A stretch of DNA of 9,871 nt, taken from contig JALSRF010000350.1 in the NCBI GenBank assembly GCA_026984895.1, forward strand, positions 1 to 9,871, in the 5' to 3' direction. The notes under the pieces were generated by a model. That model searched no databases. It was not told the DNA's origin and saw nothing but the letters and a program-made list of their open reading frames with translations. A program made the position numbers and the translations under genes. Positions 5,964 through 9,871 of the stretch are shown here, piece by piece. Origin of the DNA: Paracoccaceae bacterium (GTDB lineage: Bacteria; Pseudomonadota; Alphaproteobacteria; Rhodobacterales; Rhodobacteraceae). How positions within the stretch are numbered: position 1 is the first letter of the stretch; every line of letters starts with the position of its first letter.

Positions 5964-6749
5964 ATGCAGCAACGCAGGGCACTGGTGACAGGAGCGGCCA
6001 GAAGGCTGGGCCGGGAAATGGCGCTGTTCCTCGGCGAACGCGGCTTTGACGTGGCGGTGCATTACGCCACGTCGCACGACGAGGCCGAGGACGTGGCCCG
6101 GGCAATCCGCGCCATGGGCCGGATCGGCTGCGCGATCGGTGCCGATCTGCTGGACGAGGCCGCAAGCGAAGCCCTTGTCGGGCGGGCCGTCGAAGGCCTG
6201 GGCGGCCCGCTGAACGTGCTGGTCAACAATGCGTCGATCTTTGAATACGACAACATCGAAACCGCCACCCGCGACAGCTGGGACAGGCATATCGGGTCCA
6301 ATCTGCGCGCGCCCTTCGTGCTGACCCAGCGCTTTTCACAACAGGCACCTGCCGCCGTGCCGGATGAGCGAGGCGAACCGCTTGCGCAATCCATGGTTGT
6401 GAACATGGTGGATCAGCGCGTGCGCAAGCCGACGCCGGAATTCATGACCTACACGCTTGCGAAAATGGGGCTCTGGGCCTTCACGCAGACCGCCGCGCGC
6501 GCCCTTGCCCCGCATGTCCGGGTCAATGCAATCGGCCCCGGGCCGACCATGATCGGCGCCCGTCAGACAGAAGGCCATTTCGCGAAACAGCGCTCCAGAA
6601 CCGTCCTCGAACGCGGTTCGAATCCGCAGGACGTCACCGCCGCCCTGGGGTTTCTGCTGGAGGCGCATTCGGTGACCGGACAACTGATCTGCACCGATGG
6701 CGGACAGCACCTGGGCTGGAAGACGCCCGATGTAATGGTCACCGAATAG
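5964..6749 (+). CDS. SDR-family pteridine reductase, PTR1/FolM-like
   Basis: This is a 261-residue NAD(P)H-dependent short-chain dehydrogenase/reductase. Usual SDR landmarks are the cofactor loop TGAARRLG (9-16), NNAS (88-91) and YxxxK (Y163-TLA-K167). Two features point to the pteridine-reductase subgroup: the cofactor loop has the TG-x3-R-x-G form, and the usual catalytic Ser is replaced by Asp in VVNMVD (145-150, D150), giving the Asp-Tyr-Lys triad known from trypanosomatid PTR1 and bacterial FolM. IGPGPTM (190-196) and the C-terminal TDGGQHLGW (244-252) also fit. It probably reduces dihydropterins (dihydromonapterin or dihydrofolate), feeding tetrahydropterin or folate pools. GAGGA lies just ahead of the start, and the gene follows the antiporter by 15 bp. 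The exact substrate is inferred from motifs only; a generic SDR is the alternative. Confidence 0.85.
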   Translation: MQQRRALVTGAARRLGREMALFLGERGFDVAVHYATSHDEAEDVARAIRAMGRIGCAIGADLLDEAASEALVGRAVEGLGGPLNVLVNNASIFEYDNIETATRDSWDRHIGSNLRAPFVLTQRFSQQAPAAVPDERGEPLAQSMVVNMVDQRVRKPTPEFMTYTLAKMGLWAFTQTAARALAPHVRVNAIGPGPTMIGARQTEGHFAKQRSRTVLERGSNPQDVTAALGFLLEAHSVTGQLICTDGGQHLGWKTPDVMVTE

Positions 6750-6849
6750 ACGCCGCAGCGCGGCCCGTTCCTGCCGGGGTCATCCGACTTGTGCACCGGG
6801 TCGAAACGGTTCACCAAATCGTTACAAATTACCTAACAAAATCAATTAC

Positions 6850-6899
6850 TTGCAAACAATTCGAAAAAATATCCCGTGTTTTCAATGGGTTGCAAACAA
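6850..6899 (+). repeat. TTGCAAACAA direct repeat, 40-bp spacing
   Basis: TTGCAAACAA occurs at 6850-6859 and 6890-6899, exactly 40 bp apart, close to four helical turns. A third, shorter match TTGCAAAA lies at 7008-7015. The spacing puts the first two on the same face of the helix, as expected for binding sites of one protein; this reading is an inference. Confidence 0.5.
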
Positions 6900-6976
6900 G
6901 CCTATTTTTTGGGCAACCTGCTGAAATATGCCGAAAACAACGATTTTTTCACTCTCGCGAAAAGTTACCACCAGAG

Positions 6977-6985
6977 TTATCCACA
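6977..6985 (+). promoter_or_regulatory. Perfect DnaA-box sequence TTATCCACA
   Basis: TTATCCACA matches the bacterial DnaA box consensus TTATNCACA at all positions. It lies 90 bp upstream of the uvrC start within the AT-rich core. I found no second equally good box in this gap, so it is more likely a DnaA-controlled or DnaA-titrating site than a full origin. Confidence 0.5.
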
Positions 6986-6994
6986 CCTTTCGTG

Positions 6995-7019
6995 GACATT
7001 TTCCCGCTTGCAAAATGTC
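6995..7019. promoter_or_regulatory. Perfect 8-bp dyad GACATTTT-N9-AAAATGTC
   Basis: GACATTTT (6995-7002) and AAAATGTC (7012-7019) are exact reverse complements separated by 9 bp, giving a 25-bp operator-like element. Centre-to-centre distance is 17 bp. It begins 9 bp after the DnaA box and ends 56 bp before the uvrC ATG. It might bind a dimeric regulator, or fold as a hairpin in the leader if transcription starts upstream. Confidence 0.4.
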
Positions 7020-7075
7020 GCCGCCAGCGGCAGCCAGAGGTTGGAATCACCGCGCAAATCACCTAGGCACGGCTC

Positions 7076-8935
7076 ATGTCCGAACCCGCCGCACCCACAG
7101 GCCATCAGGTCATCCGGCGATACCTGCGCACCCTGGGCACAGCCCCCGGCGTGTACCGGATGCTGGCGGCAAACGGCTCGGTTCTCTATGTGGGAAAGGC
7201 CCGCAACCTGAAAAAGCGCGTCGCCTCCTATGCCAAGCCCACCGGCCATTCGCCCCGCATCGCGCGGATGATCTCGCAGACCGCCTCGATGATGTTCCTG
7301 ACCACCGAAACCGAAGCCGAAGCGCTTCTTCTGGAACAGAACCTGATCAAGCAACTGAAACCGAAATACAACGTCCAGTTGCGCGACGACAAGAGCTTTC
7401 CGAACATTCTCGTGTCGAAGGAACACCGCTATCCCCAGATCAGGAAACATCGCGGCGCAAGACGCGAAAAGGGCACCTATTACGGCCCGTTCGCCAGCGC
7501 CGGCGCGGTGAACCGGACGCTGAACCAGCTGCAGAAGGTCTTCCTGCTGCGCAACTGCTCGGACGCGACGCTGGAGGGGCGCACGCGCCCCTGCCTGCTG
7601 CATCAGATCAAGCGGTGCTCGGCCCCGTGCGTCGGCAAGATAACGGCCCAGGAATATGGCGCGCTGGTTGCCGATGCCGAACGTTTCCTGCAGGGACGCA
7701 CCACGCGCATCCAGACCGAGCTGGCCCGGCAGATGCAGCAGGCCAGCGAAGCGCTGGAGTTCGAGCGCGCCGCCGCCCTGCGCGACCGCATTTCCGCTCT
7801 TACCCAGGTGCAGCAGTCCCAGGGCATCAACCCGCGCGGGGTGCGCGAGGCGGATGTGATCGCGCTGCACATGGAAGGCGGGCAGGCCTGCGTCCAGGTG
7901 TTTTTCATCCGGGCCCACCAGAACTGGGGCAATCGCGACTACTATCCGCGCACGGGCTCCGGGGCCGAAGCGCCGGAGGTGCTGCAGGGCTTCGTTGCCC
8001 AGTTCTACGGCCGCCACGTCCCCCCGCGCGCCGTGCTGCTCAGCCACCAGGTCGAAGACCCGGATCTGTTGCAGGATGTGCTGTCGGCCCGGGCCGGGCA
8101 CCGGGTGGCCCTTCTCGTGCCGCAGCGCGGCGAAAAGGCCGAACTGGTCGCCGGGGCCGCGCGCAACGCCCGCGAGAGCCTGGGCCGACGCATCGCCGAA
8201 ACCGCAACCCAGCAGCGCCTGCTGGAAGGGCTGGGCCGGGCTTTCGCGCTGGACCGGCCGCCGCGCCGCATCGAGGTCTACGACAATTCCCACATCCAAG
8301 GAGCGCATGCTGTCGGGGCGATGATCGTCGCCGGGCCGGAGGGCTTCTTGAAAAGCCAGTATCGGAAATTCAACATCCGCGGCGACGATCTGACGCCGGG
8401 GGATGACTTTGCCATGATGAAGGAGGTTCTGCGCCGCCGCTTTCGCCGCCTTCTGAAAGAGGACCCGGACCGCCGGGGCGACACCTGGCCCGACCTGCTG
8501 CTGATCGACGGCGGCGCCGGGCAGGTCTCGGCGGTGGTCGGCATTCTCGACGAAACCGGCATCAGCGACATCCCGGTCATTGGCGTGGCCAAGGGCGAGG
8601 ACCGCGACGCCGGCAAGGAGGAATTCCATCGCCCCGGCGCGCGCCCCTTCGCGCTGCGTCGAAATGATCCGGTGCTCTATTTCGTCCAGCGCCTGCGCGA
8701 TGAAGCGCACCGTTTCGCCATCGGAACCCATCGCGCCCGGCGCAGCAAGGCCATCGGCGCGACGCCGCTTGACGAGGTGCCGGGCGTGGGCGCGGCACGC
8801 AAACGTGCCCTGCTCAGCCATTTCGGCAGCGCCAAGGCCGTTGCCGGCGCGCGGCTTGCCGACCTGAAATCGGTGCCCGGCATTTCCGCGCGGATGGCGG
8901 AAACGATCCACGCCCATTTTCACGACAAGGGCTGA
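7076..8935 (+). CDS. uvrC: UvrABC excinuclease subunit C
   Basis: UvrC makes the two incisions flanking a lesion in nucleotide excision repair, acting on the UvrB-DNA complex in the cytoplasm. All domains are present in 619 residues. The GIY-YIG nuclease (3' incision) is at about 22-100, with GVYRML (25-30), LYVGKARNLKKRV (37-49) and acidic TEAEALLLE (79-87). A cysteine cluster C161, C173, C181 and C185 matches the site reported to bind an iron-sulfur cluster in UvrC. The UVR motif that contacts UvrB is at about 211-246. The RNase H-like nuclease (5' incision) has D403 (VYDNSH), D478 (LLIDGGAGQ) and H545 (RDEAHRF). The helix-hairpin-helix DNA-binding tail is at about 566-619. The ATG at 7076 has a weak AGG upstream, but the frame is otherwise well supported. 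The gene sits 1 or 55 bp before pgsA, depending on that gene's start. Confidence 0.98.
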   Translation: MSEPAAPTGHQVIRRYLRTLGTAPGVYRMLAANGSVLYVGKARNLKKRVASYAKPTGHSPRIARMISQTASMMFLTTETEAEALLLEQNLIKQLKPKYNVQLRDDKSFPNILVSKEHRYPQIRKHRGARREKGTYYGPFASAGAVNRTLNQLQKVFLLRNCSDATLEGRTRPCLLHQIKRCSAPCVGKITAQEYGALVADAERFLQGRTTRIQTELARQMQQASEALEFERAAALRDRISALTQVQQSQGINPRGVREADVIALHMEGGQACVQVFFIRAHQNWGNRDYYPRTGSGAEAPEVLQGFVAQFYGRHVPPRAVLLSHQVEDPDLLQDVLSARAGHRVALLVPQRGEKAELVAGAARNARESLGRRIAETATQQRLLEGLGRAFALDRPPRRIEVYDNSHIQGAHAVGAMIVAGPEGFLKSQYRKFNIRGDDLTPGDDFAMMKEVLRRRFRRLLKEDPDRRGDTWPDLLLIDGGAGQVSAVVGILDETGISDIPVIGVAKGEDRDAGKEEFHRPGARPFALRRNDPVLYFVQRLRDEAHRFAIGTHRARRSKAIGATPLDEVPGVGAARKRALLSHFGSAKAVAGARLADLKSVPGISARMAETIHAHFHDKG

Positions 8936-8990
8936 GATGCCGCGCCGCTCTGTTCTTTTCTCCGGCGCGCGAACAGGATACCAACAGCGC

Positions 8991-9656
8991 ATGACCATGA
9001 CGATTCCGAACATCCTGACCATCTTGCGCCTGCTGGCCGCGCCCGGCATTGCGGTCATGTTCCTCTATTTCACCCGTCCGTGGGCCGACTGGTTCGCGCT
9101 GGTCCTGTTCGTTCTGGCCGCCGTTACCGACTGGTTCGATGGCTACCTGGCGCGCGCGTGGAAACAGGAAAGCCTGTTTGGCGCCATGCTGGACCCGATC
9201 GCGGACAAGGCGATGGTGGTGATCGCACTCATGGTCATTGTCGGCTATTCCAGCATGTCGCCCTGGCTGGTTCTGCCCGTTACCTTCATCCTGTTTCGCG
9301 AAGTCTTCGTTTCCGGCCTGCGCGAGTTTCTGGGCGAAACCGCCGGCACGCTGAAGGTCACGCGGCTGGCAAAATGGAAAACCACGGCCCAGATGATTGC
9401 CATTGCGGTCCTCTTTTCGCAGGGCATTTTCGAACACTACTTCGGCATGTCGGTTTTCGGCATGGACCGGCCGATGATCGCGGCCATCCTCAGCGGGCGC
9501 GAAGAGGACGTTCTGGGGCTGTGGTGGAAATACGGAGGCATGGTCTGGTCCGGGCGCATCGGCCTGTGGCTGCTGTGGCTGGCCGCCGGTTTGACTGTTG
9601 TCACCGGGGTGGACTATTTCTTCAAGGCACTGCCGTTTTTGAGGGACCGCAGATGA
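8991..9656 (+). CDS. pgsA: CDP-diacylglycerol-glycerol-3-phosphate 3-phosphatidyltransferase
   Basis: PgsA makes phosphatidylglycerol phosphate from CDP-diacylglycerol and glycerol-3-phosphate in the inner membrane, the committed step to phosphatidylglycerol and cardiolipin. The CDP-alcohol phosphotransferase motif is perfect: D47-x2-D50-G51-x2-A54-R55-x8-G64-x3-D68-x3-D72. The 221 residues begin with the familiar IPNILTILRLLAAPG (5-19) and show several membrane helices. The start is uncertain. ATG 8991 gives the standard N-terminus, but its nearest AGGA is about 12 nt away. ATG 8937 has AAGGG at good spacing, lies one base past the uvrC stop and would add 18 residues (PRRSVLFSGARTGYQQR) not usual in the family. 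uvrC followed by pgsA is a common bacterial gene order. Its stop overlaps the moaD start. Confidence 0.96.
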   Translation: MTMTIPNILTILRLLAAPGIAVMFLYFTRPWADWFALVLFVLAAVTDWFDGYLARAWKQESLFGAMLDPIADKAMVVIALMVIVGYSSMSPWLVLPVTFILFREVFVSGLREFLGETAGTLKVTRLAKWKTTAQMIAIAVLFSQGIFEHYFGMSVFGMDRPMIAAILSGREEDVLGLWWKYGGMVWSGRIGLWLLWLAAGLTVVTGVDYFFKALPFLRDRR

Positions 9657-9871
9657 TCGATATCGTCTATTTCGCCTGGGTGCGCGAACGCATCGGCCTG
9701 CCCGCAGAGCGGGTCGAAACCGCGGCGAAAACCGTGCGCGAACTGGTCGAGGAACTGAAGCAGCGCGAAGAGCGCTATGCCCTGGCCTTTTCCGACATTT
9801 CGGCACTGCGCGTTGCCATAGACCAGGAGTTGAGCGACTTCGACGCCCCGATCGGCGGCGCGCGCGAAATT
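9653..9871 (+). CDS. moaD: Molybdopterin synthase sulfur-carrier subunit, 3' end missing
   Basis: The first 73 residues of a ubiquitin-fold MoaD are present; the protein runs off the window about 8 to 10 residues before its C-terminal Gly-Gly, which carries the thiocarboxylate used to build molybdopterin. The sequence MIDIVYFAWVRERIG (1-15), the central helix VRELVEELKQRE (28-39) and the late strand LRVAIDQEL (52-60) followed by GGAREI fit the family. The ATG is embedded in ATGA with the pgsA stop (4-bp overlap), and GAGGGA lies about 7 nt upstream, so it is translationally coupled to pgsA. moaE, the other synthase subunit, is expected next, outside the window. Confidence 0.93.
   Translation, partial: MIDIVYFAWVRERIGLPAERVETAAKTVRELVEELKQREERYALAFSDISALRVAIDQELSDFDAPIGGAREI

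Larger units (their letters stand above)
6750..7075. other. 326-bp gap with an AT-rich core upstream of uvrC
   Basis: The first 60 bp are GC-rich and hold a short stem GCCGC-AGC-GCGGC (6752-6764) without a T tract. From about 6813 to 7020 base composition shifts sharply to AT-rich, unlike anything else in the window. The core carries repeated TTGCAAACAA words, alternating GAAAA and TTTTC blocks, one perfect DnaA-box sequence and a perfect 8-bp dyad, each listed separately. Two open frames cross it (GTG starts at 6791 and 6876), but their codons and composition do not look like those of real genes here. A promoter for uvrC must lie in it; I could not place one with confidence. Confidence 0.65.

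Noticed and set aside
4854..6290. A 478-codon minus-strand frame across the small gene, antiporter and SDR
   Set aside because: It is the shadow of three supported plus-strand genes; the product is a His/Gln/Arg-rich low-complexity string.
6767..6781. GTTC-N7-GGTC resembling the Rhodobacter-type LexA box GTTC-N7-GTTC
   Set aside because: One mismatch in eight fixed bases, and nearly 300 bp upstream of uvrC in GC-rich DNA; too weak to call an SOS box.
6813..7020. Chromosomal replication origin
   Set aside because: Only one perfect DnaA box, no CtrA-type TTAA-N7-TTAA site, and no replication or partition genes nearby. Kept as a hypothesis in the findings but not annotated as an origin.
6791..7211. 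Two small frames (GTG 6791 and GTG 6876) in the AT-rich gap
   Set aside because: No ribosome binding site, atypical codons, and one runs into uvrC out of frame. Some stretches look protein-like, but this is explained by AT-rich composition.
6977..9058. A 693-codon open frame on the minus strand across uvrC
   Set aside because: It is antisense to a fully supported uvrC and exists because stop codons are rare in the complementary frames of GC-rich genes. Its product has no recognisable domain.
1..9871. CRISPR arrays, insertion sequences, tRNA or rRNA genes, phage or defence genes
   Set aside because: I looked on both strands for regularly spaced repeats, transposase motifs, terminal repeats and cloverleaf arms and saw none that hold up.

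Overview
The window reads as a chromosomal segment of a GC-rich alphaproteobacterium, most likely Rhodobacterales (Roseobacter/Rhodobacteraceae). This rests on codon choice (strong G/C at third positions), the TAXI-type TRAP transporter, the protein flavour of UvrC and PgsA, and the run uvrC-pgsA-moaD. The taxonomic placement is an inference; there is no rRNA or other formal marker here.

Left part (1-3832, all on the minus strand, so transcription runs right to left): a CAP-domain secreted protein (3173-3832); an outer-membrane autotransporter-type beta-barrel (1991-3100); a 452-bp non-coding stretch with direct repeats and a purine-rich leader; the periplasmic substrate-binding protein of a TAXI TRAP transporter (567-1538); a strong hairpin; and the start of the fused TRAP membrane permease, which runs off the window (1-411). 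This half is envelope-facing: two exported proteins plus an uptake system.

Middle (3833-6749, plus strand): a 199-bp divergent intergenic region, then a tight run of four genes: an S49 peptidase, a 53-residue membrane-anchored protein with a four-cysteine knuckle, a CaCA-family Na+/Ca2+ antiporter and a PTR1/FolM-like pteridine reductase of the SDR superfamily. Gaps of 3, 6 and 15 bp suggest one operon.

Right part (6750-9871, plus strand): a 326-bp gap whose centre is strikingly AT-rich and carries a perfect DnaA-box sequence, repeated TTGCAAACAA words and a perfect 8-bp dyad. It is followed by uvrC (nucleotide excision repair), pgsA (phosphatidylglycerophosphate synthase) and the 5' part of moaD (molybdopterin synthase small subunit). 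pgsA and moaD overlap by ATGA.

Most of the window is ordinary housekeeping and envelope genes. I found no defence system, CRISPR array, insertion sequence, tRNA or rRNA. The places most deserving a second look are the AT-rich DnaA-box region, the repeated purine-rich leader upstream of the TAXI gene, the small cysteine-knuckle protein and the CAP protein with an enlarged central insert.
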